From Pseudomonadota bacterium (GTDB lineage: Bacteria > Desulfobacterota > Desulfovibrionia > Desulfovibrionales > Desulfovibrionaceae), in contig JAEYTO010000121.1 of assembly GCA_023433925.1 (NCBI GenBank), positions 1 through 24,914 on the forward strand: a stretch of 24,914 bases of DNA, given 5' to 3'. The stretch's first letter is position 1; the number at the start of each line of letters is the position of its first letter. Position numbers and translations under genes: made by a program. The notes below the pieces were generated by a model, which had not been told where the DNA came from, searched no databases, and saw only the letters and a list, made by a program, of their open reading frames with translations. Shown here piece after piece: positions 15,665 to 23,222 of this stretch.

Positions 15665-16939
15665 CTAGACCCCTGCCGCCGCTGCCGCGCCATAGGCATC
15701 CTGCAGTTCGCTCAGGCGTGACGCGTTGGCCAGGTAATCCTCCAGGGCCCGCTCCCAGGCCAGGTCGTCCGGCTCGCCCCATTTGCGCCGGTAGACGGCC
15801 GAGCCCGGATAGGGGAAGATCGGCACCGGATCGTTGGCCCACACGCCGCGCAGCCGCAGCTTCTCGCGCCACTGGGCCACGAAATCGGGATTCTCGTAGC
15901 CCGCGTTGATGAGGTTGGCCTGCACGAAGGGGATGTGCCGCTTGGCCTGGGCCAGGCGCTCGGCCATCTGCTCGGTGCTCATGGCGCTGCGCTTGCCTAG
16001 CATGGCCCGGCCCTCGGGCGTCAGGCACTCCAGCCCGACCTCCACGGACACGCAGCCCGCCCGCCCCAGCAGGGCCAGGTCCTTGGGTTTCCACAGGTCG
16101 ATGCGCGTCTGGACGCCGAACTTGAGCCCGCGCGCCGCCAGCTCCCCGAGCAAGGCTCGGTCGGGCATGAACAGCTCGTCGATGAAGTAGACGTACTCCA
16201 CGCCGCGGGACAGCAGGCCGTCGATCTCGGCGAGCACCGTTGCGAGCGGCCTCTTGCGGTAGGAGCCTCGGAAGAACTCGCGGGCGCAGAACACGCAGCC
16301 GAAGGGACAGCCCCGCGAGGCCTCCACCTCGGCGCCCGGGCCCAGCGGCGCGGCATCGAAGCGGTGGTGGTGATGCCCGTGGCGGGAGATCCACTCGTCG
16401 GACCAGGCCAGGGCCGGCAGCCGCTCCAGGTTCGCGGCCTGCACCCGGCCGTCGTTGCCGTGCAGCCGACCGCCCCAGTTGAAGACCAGGCCGGGGATGT
16501 TCCACCAGTCGTGCGCGGCCAGAAGCGGCAGGGCCTGCTCGAACTCGCCGCGGATTACCGCGTCGGCCCGCAGGCGCGCCAGGCACGAGCCGGGGCTCGA
16601 CGAAGGATGCGGACCCACGGCCACGAGCACGCCGGCCTTCTCGGCGATGGCCGCGGCGGTCTTTTCCGGCACGCTCAGCTCCGGCTGCGCGCAGCGCCAG
16701 AAGAGATAGGTCGGCGCGGTGACGAGCACGGTGAAGTCCGGCTCGAAATCATCCAGGCGGGCGCGCACCTGGCCGAGCGACAGCCCGAACATGTGCGCGT
16801 CCACGAGCAGGGCCTCGTGGCCGGCATCCTCCAGAGCCCTCGCCGCGTAGGCCAGCTCCAAGGGGAAATGCGGCTCGCGGCACCCGAAGTAGACGCTCCC
16901 CGCGAAGCTCCAGTTGGGATTGACCAGCGCGAATCTCAT
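15665..16939 (-). CDS. B12-binding radical SAM enzyme of the glycan cluster
   Basis: The protein has 424 residues. The N-terminal cobalamin-binding domain (about 1-140) contains D47-A-H49-M-F-G52, which fits the D-x-H-x-x-G base-off B12 motif. The radical SAM domain starts near residue 200 with C211-x3-C215-x2-C218 for the [4Fe-4S] cluster, in a context R-G-C-P-F-G-C-V-F-C-A-R. An unusual H-G-H-H-H-H run occurs at 188-192. The ATG at 16939 follows GGAGG by 7 nt and overlaps the previous stop as ATGA. Class B enzymes of this kind methylate unreactive carbon or phosphorus or rearrange rings. In this cluster C-methylation or another modification of a sugar or lipid is the natural guess. The cobalamin requirement fits an anaerobe. 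Confidence 0.9.
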   Translation of the reverse strand: MRFALVNPNWSFAGSVYFGCREPHFPLELAYAARALEDAGHEALLVDAHMFGLSLGQVRARLDDFEPDFTVLVTAPTYLFWRCAQPELSVPEKTAAAIAEKAGVLVAVGPHPSSSPGSCLARLRADAVIRGEFEQALPLLAAHDWWNIPGLVFNWGGRLHGNDGRVQAANLERLPALAWSDEWISRHGHHHHRFDAAPLGPGAEVEASRGCPFGCVFCAREFFRGSYRKRPLATVLAEIDGLLSRGVEYVYFIDELFMPDRALLGELAARGLKFGVQTRIDLWKPKDLALLGRAGCVSVEVGLECLTPEGRAMLGKRSAMSTEQMAERLAQAKRHIPFVQANLINAGYENPDFVAQWREKLRLRGVWANDPVPIFPYPGSAVYRRKWGEPDDLAWERALEDYLANASRLSELQDAYGAAAAAGV

Positions 16940-18042
16940 GAGTTCGCCTCCTTCGCCCTGCTCTGGCCGCCGTCGGCCAGCCTGCGCTCCCCGAGCCATT
17001 CGGCCAGGGCCGCCACGCCCTGGGCCACGCCCGTGCGCGGTCGCCAGCCCGTGACCCGGCCGAAGCCGCGCGTGTCCGCCACGAACCAGGCCTGGTCGCC
17101 CGGCCTGCCCTGCCCATGGGCGACGACGGCCGGCGGCAGGCCGAGATCGCGCATCATGGCCAGCAGCTCCACGAGGCTCACGGAATTGCCGGGCCCGCCG
17201 CCGATGTTGAAGGCCTTGCCCCGCAGGGAGCCGATGTGCTCCACGGCCAGCAGGAAGGCGTCCACGAGGTCCTCGACCCAGAGCACGTCGCGCACCTGCT
17301 TGCCGTTGCCGAAAATCGTCAGGCCCCGGCCCTCCATGGCGCTGATGAGGAAATGGGCCACCCAGCCCTGATCCTCGGTGCCGCACTGGTGCGGGCCGTA
17401 GATGCAGCTCATGCGCAGCGCCACGGCCGGCAGGCCGTAGATGCGCGCGTAGTCGAGCACGTACTGGTCGGCGGCGCCCTTGGAGCAGCCGTAGGGGCTG
17501 TAGAAATCCAGGGGCCGGTCCTCGGACACCCCCTGCCAGGCCACGCCCGCGTCGGCCGGCGCGTAGCGCGTGGCCTGCTCCACGAGCGCCAGATCGCCGA
17601 GCTTGCCGTAGACCTTGTTCGTGGAGGTGAACACGAGCGGCGGCGGCGCGTCCAAGCCCCGCACGGCCTCCAGCACGTTGAGCGTGCCTGCGGCGTTGAC
17701 CTCGAAGTCCGTGCGCGGGTCCGCGACGCTCGTGGTCACGGCCACCTGCGCCGCCAGGTGGAAGACCATGTCCGCGCCCCGCACGGCGTCGGCCACGGCC
17801 CGCGCGTCGCGCACGTCGGCCACCTGGGCGGCGACGAGGTCGCCGTGCACGGCCTTGAGCCAGGCCAGGTTGTGCTTCACGCCCGCCCGCGCCAGGCTGT
17901 CCAGGACGAGCACGCGCCTGCCCTGGCTCGCCAGGCGGTGGGCCAGGTTGGCGCCGATGAATCCGGCTCCGCCGGTGACGAGCGCATGGCGGGCGCCGCG
18001 CCGGCGCGGGAGCGGCCTCGCCGGCCGCTTGGGGGGGGTCAT
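16936..18042 (-). CDS. NAD-dependent epimerase/dehydratase, CDP-paratose/tyvelose 2-epimerase-like
   Basis: This extended short-chain dehydrogenase has 368 residues. The NAD loop is T-G-G-A-G-F-I-G (23-30). The active site has F-T-S-T-N-K-V-Y-G (138-146) and Y184-G-C-S-K188. The segments F-H-L-A-A-Q-V-A-V-T-T-S and I-Y-G-P-H-Q-C-G-T-E-D-Q-G-W resemble CDP-paratose 2-epimerase (RfbE/Tyv) more than UDP-glucose 4-epimerase. A basic, proline-rich extension (1-18) precedes the fold. The ATG at 18042 overlaps the preceding stop as ATGA, with AGAGGG about 8 nt upstream. It likely makes or interconverts the nucleotide sugar used by the downstream transferases. The exact substrate is inferred from motif resemblance only. 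Confidence 0.85.
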   Translation of the reverse strand: MTPPKRPARPLPRRRGARHALVTGGAGFIGANLAHRLASQGRRVLVLDSLARAGVKHNLAWLKAVHGDLVAAQVADVRDARAVADAVRGADMVFHLAAQVAVTTSVADPRTDFEVNAAGTLNVLEAVRGLDAPPPLVFTSTNKVYGKLGDLALVEQATRYAPADAGVAWQGVSEDRPLDFYSPYGCSKGAADQYVLDYARIYGLPAVALRMSCIYGPHQCGTEDQGWVAHFLISAMEGRGLTIFGNGKQVRDVLWVEDLVDAFLLAVEHIGSLRGKAFNIGGGPGNSVSLVELLAMMRDLGLPPAVVAHGQGRPGDQAWFVADTRGFGRVTGWRPRTGVAQGVAALAEWLGERRLADGGQSRAKEANS

Positions 18043-19154
18043 ATGGTCAACCCTCTGCCGGCCAGCTCCTTGGCCATGTCGTCGAATTTGTCCACGGCCT
18101 GCTGCTTGGCCAGCCATTCGGCCAGCTCGGCCAGCCCGTCGGAGATCCCGACCTGGGGCCGGAAGCCGAGGACGCTCCGGGCCAGGCTCGTGTCCGCATA
18201 GCAGTGGCGGATGTCGCCCACGCGGCACGTGCCCGTGATCCGGGGCTCCATGGTGCTGCCGAGCACCGTGGCCAGGTTCCCGGCCAGCTCGCGGATGGAG
18301 TAGCTCTCGCCGCTGCCGATGTTGAAGACCTTGCCCGCGGCCTGGGGCGTCTCCAGGGCCAGACGGCAGGCCCGCGCCACGTCCGCCACGTGCACGAAGT
18401 CGCGGCGCTGCCGGCCGTCCTCGAAGATCGCGGGCGGGTTGCCGTTGAGCAGGCGCGAGGCGAAGATGGCCATGACGCCCGTGTAGGGGTTGGAGAGCGC
18501 CTGGCGCGTGCCGTAGACGTTGAAGAAGCGCAGGCCCACGGCGTCCATGCCGTAGCCCGCTCCGACCATGAGGCACATGCGCTCCTGCGCGTACTTGCCC
18601 AGGGCGTAGATCGAGGCCAGGGCCGGCCGCTTGGTTTCTGGAGTGGGCATGGGCACGAGCGGCCGGCCAGTGCTGTCGCAGCACTCCCAGCGGCCATTCT
18701 TGAGGGCGCCGGCGTCGCGGCAGGCGTCCTCGACCAGCCTGCCGTCCGAGTCCAGGTAGAGTCCCTCGCCGTAGATGGACATGGACGAGGCCACCACGAT
18801 GCGCTCCACGGGATTCTGGATGATCTGCTGGAGAAGCGCGGCGGTCCCGGTCTCGTTCACGTCCACATAGTCGCGGACCTGATACATGCTCTGCCCGACG
18901 CCCACCATGGCCGCGAAGTGAAACACGGCGTCCACGCCGCACAGGGCCTTGCGGACCATCTTCTGGTCGCGCACGTCGCCGACCACCAGCTCCACCTCGG
19001 GGTCCAGGTATTCCGGGCGCGCGCGGCTTGGGCCGTGCACCTGCTCGCACAGGTTGTCCAGGACCCTGACCGCGTAGCCCGCGGCCAGAAGCTCATCGGC
19101 CAGGTGCGATCCGATGAAGCCCGCGCCGCCGGTGATCAATACCTGCTTGGCCAT
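18039..19154 (-). CDS. NAD-dependent nucleotide-sugar epimerase/dehydratase
   Basis: This extended SDR has 371 residues and is the first gene of the block. The NAD site is T-G-G-A-G-F-I-G (8-15). The catalytic residues are S123/S124 in V-A-S-S-M-S-I-Y-G and Y183-A-L-G-K187. Between them lies a long insertion (about 130-180) with several Cys residues and a Pro-rich stretch, larger than in standard UDP-glucose 4-epimerase. The late motif R-D-F-V-H-V-A-D-V-A is the typical family D-F-V-x-V-x-D. The ATG at 19154 follows AAGGAGGAG directly, which decides against an upstream ATG at 19172. It probably supplies a nucleotide-activated sugar for the cluster. Confidence 0.9.
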   Translation of the reverse strand: MAKQVLITGGAGFIGSHLADELLAAGYAVRVLDNLCEQVHGPSRARPEYLDPEVELVVGDVRDQKMVRKALCGVDAVFHFAAMVGVGQSMYQVRDYVDVNETGTAALLQQIIQNPVERIVVASSMSIYGEGLYLDSDGRLVEDACRDAGALKNGRWECCDSTGRPLVPMPTPETKRPALASIYALGKYAQERMCLMVGAGYGMDAVGLRFFNVYGTRQALSNPYTGVMAIFASRLLNGNPPAIFEDGRQRRDFVHVADVARACRLALETPQAAGKVFNIGSGESYSIRELAGNLATVLGSTMEPRITGTCRVGDIRHCYADTSLARSVLGFRPQVGISDGLAELAEWLAKQQAVDKFDDMAKELAGRGLTI

Positions 19155-19211
19155 GCGCTCCTCCTTATCCATGCCTCACTCCCGGCCCACATTCCCCAGC
19201 TTACAGGGGAA

Positions 19212-19239
19212 ACCATAACTCGGCGTTAGATGCAAGCAA
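19212..19239 (-). promoter_or_regulatory. Possible promoter of the ten-gene glycan block
   Basis: Minus strand: TTGCTT (19234-19239), a 16-bp spacer and TATGGT (19212-19217). This is a moderate sigma70 match, 57 bp upstream of the first start codon. It is the best candidate in the gap but not a strong one. Confidence 0.35.
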
Positions 19240-19491
19240 CATGACCATTGGTTCTCTCTCTCGATCTCCGTGACTTCATCCAAGAATCCAGGACTCATGC
19301 GCATTCACTCATGCTTACCGCACACCGGAGCCACAAAAATACACCTTCGGGTTGTAGTGGTTGGTCCTACGGCATACGCCAGGCGTACGAGGCCTCGCCC
19401 TCTTGCGCCGCAGGATGCGCCTGTACGCCTGATCGGATTCGCTCCTACACACGGAGCAGGGCGGGTACGACATGAATTAAATCCGTGGAGC

Positions 19492-19521
19492 TTGCCCTTT
19501 CTTCTCCAGATAGGCTACCCT
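19492..19521 (+). promoter_or_regulatory. Possible promoter of the Rieske oxidoreductase gene
   Basis: TTGCCC (19492-19497), an 18-bp spacer and TACCCT (19516-19521) are a weak sigma70 match that would give a leader of about 25 nt. Confidence 0.3.
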
Positions 19522-19552
19522 GGGCGCCGCGCAATAAACCACGGAGCGAGCC

Positions 19553-21097
19553 ATGGACAGCCAACCGTCGCAAATGGAAGTGCATACGACACAACAAGGC
19601 CCGACCGCCTCCCGTTCCCTGTGGGTGGGAACAGTCGAGGCGCGGCGCTATCCGCGCATGACCCGCGACACCCTCGTGGACACGGCCATCATCGGGGCCG
19701 GCATGGCCGGCCTGAGCCTGGCCCTGCTGCTCCTGCAGTCCGGCCAGCGGGTGGCCGTCATCGACATGCGCGAGGTCGGCTCGGGGGTCACGGCCAACAC
19801 CACGGCCAAGATCACGGCCCTGCACGGACAGCTCTACGCCGACATCACCCGCCGCTTCGGCCGCGAGGCCGCCGCGCACCACGGCCAGGCCAACCAGAAC
19901 GCCATCGGGCAGTACGAGGCCGTCATCAAGCGCTACAACATCGGCTGCGACTTCACGCGCGCGCCGGCCTGGACCTTCTCCGTGCGCGAGGAAGACCTGA
20001 ACGCCCTGGCCGCCGAAGCCGACGCCGCGCGGGAAAGCGGGCTGCCGGCAAGCTTCTCGCGCGACCTGGGCCTGCCCTTCGGCGCGGCCGGCGGGGTCAG
20101 GGCCGACAACCAGGCCCGCTTCCACCCGCTCAAGTACCTGCTCGGCGTGGCCCGCGAGCTCGCCGAGCGCGAGGTCAAGATCTTCGAGAACACCCGCGCC
20201 CTGGAGATCCGCCCCGGACGCCCGGCCGACGTGATCACCGACCGCGGGCTGCTGCGCGCCAAGCACGTGGTGCTGGCCACGAACATACCTTTCCACCGCA
20301 GCACCGAGTATTTCACGCGCCTCCTCCAGCAGCGCTCCTACGTGCTGGCCTATCCGGTCGAGCCCGGCTTCATGCCCGACGCCATGTACTACATGCAGTC
20401 GCCGTTGCGTTCCCTGCGCATGCACGCCTCGGGCGGCCGCGCCTGGCTCCTGGTGGGCGGCGAGAAGCACCACTCGGGCCAGGTCGCCGACACCGAGGCC
20501 TGCTACGAGCGCCTGGCCGACTGGGCCCGCCAGGCCATGGGCCTGGAGAACCCGGAGTTCCGCTGGTCCACCCACGACCAGTTCCCCGTGGATCGGCTGC
20601 CCTACGTCGGCCCGGTTTCGCCCGGCCAGAAGAACATCCTGGCCGTGACCGGCTTCGGCGGCTGGGGCATGTCCCAGTCCATGGTCGCCGCGCACCTGCT
20701 GCGCGACATCATCTACGGGGTGAAGAATCCCTTGTCGCGCCTCTACGCCGTCAGCCGGCAAAGCCTGCGCGACCTGGGGCCCGTGGCCGGCCACAACCTG
20801 CACAAGGTCAGGCGGCTGATCACCGACCGGCTCTCCACGCCCAAGCGGCAGGCGGCCGACCTGACGCCGGGCCAGGGCGGGCTGGTCAAGCTGGACGGCT
20901 CGGTCGCGGCGGCCTACCGCGACGAGCAGGGCGGGCTGCACGCGGTCTCGCGCGTGTGCACGCACATCGGCTGCGTGGTGCAGTGGAACAACGCCGAGCA
21001 GTCCTGGGACTGCCCATGCCACGGCTCGCGCTTCGATACCGAAGGCCGCGTGCTCCACGGCCCGGCGGTCAAGGACTTGCAGCCCAAGAAACCCTGA
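19553..21097 (+). CDS. FAD-dependent oxidoreductase with C-terminal bc-type Rieske domain
   Basis: This 514-residue fusion combines a DAO-type flavoprotein with a Rieske [2Fe-2S] domain. The FAD-binding G-A-G-M-A-G is at 48-53, after an N-terminal extension of about 40 residues. The T-A-N-T-T-A-K-I-T-A segment that follows is characteristic of this family. The C-terminal domain has C469-T-H471-I-G-C474 and C487-P-C489-H490-G-S. The extra Cys in each box is the disulfide pair found in bc1/b6f-type, high-potential Rieske proteins. No transmembrane helix or signal peptide is seen, so it is probably cytoplasmic. The ATG follows GGAGCG. It is 36 bp from the next gene and probably forms an operon with it. 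The substrate is unknown; such proteins are often annotated as glycine/D-amino acid oxidases without proof. Confidence 0.9.
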   Translation: MDSQPSQMEVHTTQQGPTASRSLWVGTVEARRYPRMTRDTLVDTAIIGAGMAGLSLALLLLQSGQRVAVIDMREVGSGVTANTTAKITALHGQLYADITRRFGREAAAHHGQANQNAIGQYEAVIKRYNIGCDFTRAPAWTFSVREEDLNALAAEADAARESGLPASFSRDLGLPFGAAGGVRADNQARFHPLKYLLGVARELAEREVKIFENTRALEIRPGRPADVITDRGLLRAKHVVLATNIPFHRSTEYFTRLLQQRSYVLAYPVEPGFMPDAMYYMQSPLRSLRMHASGGRAWLLVGGEKHHSGQVADTEACYERLADWARQAMGLENPEFRWSTHDQFPVDRLPYVGPVSPGQKNILAVTGFGGWGMSQSMVAAHLLRDIIYGVKNPLSRLYAVSRQSLRDLGPVAGHNLHKVRRLITDRLSTPKRQAADLTPGQGGLVKLDGSVAAAYRDEQGGLHAVSRVCTHIGCVVQWNNAEQSWDCPCHGSRFDTEGRVLHGPAVKDLQPKKP

Positions 21098-21133
21098 CGC
21101 GGGCGGGCGCCCACGCCGGGCAAGGAGGAGAGC

Positions 21134-21901
21134 ATGGCTTCAAAAAGCGATGTTCGGACCCTGGAGAAGGGCAGCGTCTACTTCTTCTACCGGCCCAAGG
21201 TGAACGAGGAGGAGCCCTCGGGCCTGGGCGACGTGGAGCGCATGTACATGGTGCTCTCGCCCCACGAACGCGAACGCGTGCGCCTGGCCGTGCTCGGGCG
21301 CAAGCAGCTCCCCGACCCTTCACGGAAGGGCCACCGGAAGTTCTGGGGCTTCGTGGACAAGGTGAGCAAGGGCCCCGGCGTCATTCGTGACGAGCTTGGC
21401 TCCGAGGAATACCAGACCAAGACGCGCGGCAGACAGCATCTATCCGCGTCCAGGCCCGTGGGCGAGGGCGTCTACCGCATCCTGCGCCACGGCGATCACA
21501 CGCACCTGGTCTATGCCCTGGAGCTGCCCCGCAAGACGGGCCCGGCCCAGAAGGCCTTCAAGATAGAGCAGGAAGCGAGCTACATCATCAGCGTCAAGAA
21601 CCCCGAGGGCGGCGGCAAGCCCCAGGCCGGGCTCTCCGAGGAGCGTCAGGCGGACTATCCCAGGAAGCTCCAGGAGGAGTTCCGCGGCCGGAAGTTCGCT
21701 GATCTCGATCCGCCCGATTTCCTGGACCACGAGGGTTGCGAGTTCCTGCTCATCCCGGCCTCGGATGACGTGAAGGAGGAGCTGGGCATCGAGCTGCATC
21801 CCGAGCATGAGACGCGCCACTCGGCCGACGTTTTCAAGGAGCTGAAGCTCGATGCGGGCGAGAATCCGGTGCGGCCGCTGTTCGAGGGTAAATGGGATTA
21901 G
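21134..21901 (+). CDS. Conserved protein of unknown function (255 aa)
   Basis: This soluble, charged protein has 255 residues and no signal peptide or membrane helix. The ATG at 21134 is preceded by AAGGAGGAG, an excellent ribosome-binding site. I recognise the type from many genomes, with conserved pieces such as Y-F-F-Y-R-P near the N-terminus, R-F/K-F-W-G-F-V-D in the first third, G-E-G-V-Y followed by R-H-G-D-H-T-H-L-x-Y-A-L-E-L-P in the middle, and E-A-S-Y-I-I-S-V-K-N-P-E. No function is known to me. The H-G-D-H-T-H cluster could bind a metal. Co-transcription with the Rieske oxidoreductase is likely, given the 36-bp gap and same strand. Confidence 0.85.
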   Translation: MASKSDVRTLEKGSVYFFYRPKVNEEEPSGLGDVERMYMVLSPHERERVRLAVLGRKQLPDPSRKGHRKFWGFVDKVSKGPGVIRDELGSEEYQTKTRGRQHLSASRPVGEGVYRILRHGDHTHLVYALELPRKTGPAQKAFKIEQEASYIISVKNPEGGGKPQAGLSEERQADYPRKLQEEFRGRKFADLDPPDFLDHEGCEFLLIPASDDVKEELGIELHPEHETRHSADVFKELKLDAGENPVRPLFEGKWD

Positions 21902-22214
21902 GGGGCTCGTGCTTGGACCGGAAAGGGCTTTGCCCTCCCCGGCCCCGCCCGCCAAGGCCCGCTCCTGGCAAGGCGGCCCTGGGAGTCCGCATTTCATTTG
22001 CAGGCTGCTCCGGCCCAGCGGATGCCTTTTCCGCCAGCCTGCTCCGGGCCAGGCCCGCCAGGCCCGCCAGGTCCGGCGGACTTGAAGGCGGGCCGGGAAG
22101 ACGGTCCGCAGTCAGGATTCGTGGGCTTTGGTTTTGATCGCGTGGAGCAGCCTGGATGCAGGCGGCGAAGGATGCCGGGCAAGTCCGCGTGACAGCGGGA
22201 AGAGGGAGGATGAC
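21902..22214. other. GC-rich intergenic region without a gene
   Basis: The 313 bp between the 255-residue protein and the outer-membrane protein contain no supported gene. A small hairpin AGGGC-TTT-GCCCT follows shortly after the upstream stop without a T tract. The middle holds a short tandem repeat, listed separately. No promoter with good hexamers was found. Confidence 0.4.
22048..22074. repeat. Three tandem copies of a 9-bp unit
   Basis: GCCAGGCCC occurs twice in a row and is followed by GCCAGGTCC, one base different. It is a minor local duplication in non-coding DNA. Confidence 0.7.
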
Positions 22215-22901
22215 ATGCTTGATTCGACGCGCCATGCGGCGTTCCGCGCGTTGCGCCCGTGGGGCCTCGTGATCGCCTTGACCCTGGCAGCCTCCACGGC
22301 GCAGGCGCAAGGGAAGAGGTCCGACCTGGACGAGAACTTCTTCGAGCTTGAGCCCGCGCTCAAGTACGGCCTCATGGAGCGCATGGAAGTCAAGGTCGCC
22401 TCGCCTTTCCTGCTCGGCGACGCCGACGACCGGGGCAGCGGAGACGGGACGGCCTCCCTTCAGTACACGCTCAACGAGAACGCGCGCTGGGTTCCGGCCG
22501 TGTCCCTCAAGGGCAGCCTGGCCTTTCCCACGGACGAGCGCAGCGAGGGCTTTGACCCCACCCTGAAGATCATCGCCAGTTGGGGACTTGGGCCGGACCA
22601 GCGGCACAGGGTGCACGCGAACACGGCCTGGACTCGCAATTTCGAGCCCTTGGCCGACGAGCGGGACAACGGCTGGCTCTACCTGCTCGGCTACAGTTAC
22701 CGGCTGAATGACAAGTGGCTCGTGCTCGCGGACATCTGGCGCGAGGAGGCTCTCCTTACTGACGAGGAGATCAACCTGGCCGAGGCCGGCCTCATCTATG
22801 AGGTGAACGACAGGCTTTCCCTGGCCGCGGGCGCGGGCGGCGGATTCGGCGACGAATCGTCCGAGGTGCGCGCGAGCACGGCCTTCCAGCTCAATTTCTA
22901 A
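22215..22901 (+). CDS. Secreted beta-barrel-like outer membrane protein
   Basis: This 228-residue protein begins with a signal peptide: basic start, hydrophobic core L-V-I-A-L-T-L-A-A and a probable cut after A-Q-A (residue 31). The mature part alternates polar and hydrophobic residues in short strands and has many Trp/Tyr. It ends in F-Q-L-N-F, and a terminal Phe is typical of outer-membrane barrels recognised by BamA. It resembles the MetA-pathway/Phenol_MetA_deg-type small transporters, though that is a guess from overall look. The ATG at 22215 has GGGAGGA 5 nt upstream, and an in-frame ATG at 22128 is rejected for lack of one. It appears to be a single-gene unit. Confidence 0.75.
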   Translation: MLDSTRHAAFRALRPWGLVIALTLAASTAQAQGKRSDLDENFFELEPALKYGLMERMEVKVASPFLLGDADDRGSGDGTASLQYTLNENARWVPAVSLKGSLAFPTDERSEGFDPTLKIIASWGLGPDQRHRVHANTAWTRNFEPLADERDNGWLYLLGYSYRLNDKWLVLADIWREEALLTDEEINLAEAGLIYEVNDRLSLAAGAGGGFGDESSEVRASTAFQLNF

Positions 22902-23091
22902 AACACTTTGCCAAAGCCCCGCGTCGGGGGCCGTCACCCTCTCGGGTCGAGTCCGGCAACGACGCGCAAAGCCGCCTGTTGCGCTTTTCGCATGGTGCGC
23001 ATAGAAAAGAATTCACTATAGAGCAGTTTGACTTCGAGACGCCCGCTTCGGCGTTGACGGCGCAAGTGAATCGCACCTACGCCCACGCGGC

Positions 23092-23119
23092 GGCAAGCCA
23101 TGCCGGCGCCTGGCTTGCC
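23092..23119. repeat. 8-bp stem hairpin, first of a tandem pair
   Basis: GGCAAGCC (23092-23099) pairs with GGCTTGCC (23112-23119) around a 12-nt loop. It directly abuts the next hairpin. Confidence 0.7.
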
Positions 23120-23144
23120 GAGCATTTTCAAAAGCAAAATGCTC
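23120..23144. repeat. 9-bp stem hairpin, second of a tandem pair
   Basis: GAGCATTTT (23120-23128) pairs perfectly with AAAATGCTC (23136-23144) around CAAAAGC. The A/T-rich inner stem resembles a bidirectional terminator, but no run of T follows. It may belong to a dispersed repeat. Confidence 0.7.
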
Positions 23145-23222
23145 TAAGCCATGCTGCCGCCCCTGCGCCACGTGTTCGCCAGAGGGCCAAACTCCTCCAT
23201 CTCCCTCTCCAAGGAGCGTGTT

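Larger units (their letters stand above)
19155..19552. other. Divergent intergenic region between the glycan block and the Rieske oxidoreductase
   Basis: These 398 bp separate two divergent transcription units and contain no convincing gene. An inverted repeat TACGCC-A-GGCGTA (19375-19387) is followed by another complementary copy, GTACGCCT (19423-19430), giving three related half-sites. A pyrimidine run (GTTCTCTCTCTCGATCTC, 19251-19268) lies near the left part. Candidate promoters are listed separately. Confidence 0.4.
22902..23222. other. Intergenic region with tandem hairpins upstream of the chemoreceptor
   Basis: These 321 bp hold no supported gene. An AT-richer patch with AGAATTCACTATAG lies near 23007-23020. 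The right third contains two back-to-back hairpins, listed separately. TTGACT and TTGACG -35-like boxes near 23028 and 23053 lack good -10 partners. Confidence 0.4.

Noticed and set aside
8350..15909. Several long plus-strand frames opposite the glycan block
   Set aside because: They are antisense shadows of high-GC genes; none has a ribosome-binding site or family motif, and the minus-strand genes tile the region with ATGA overlaps.
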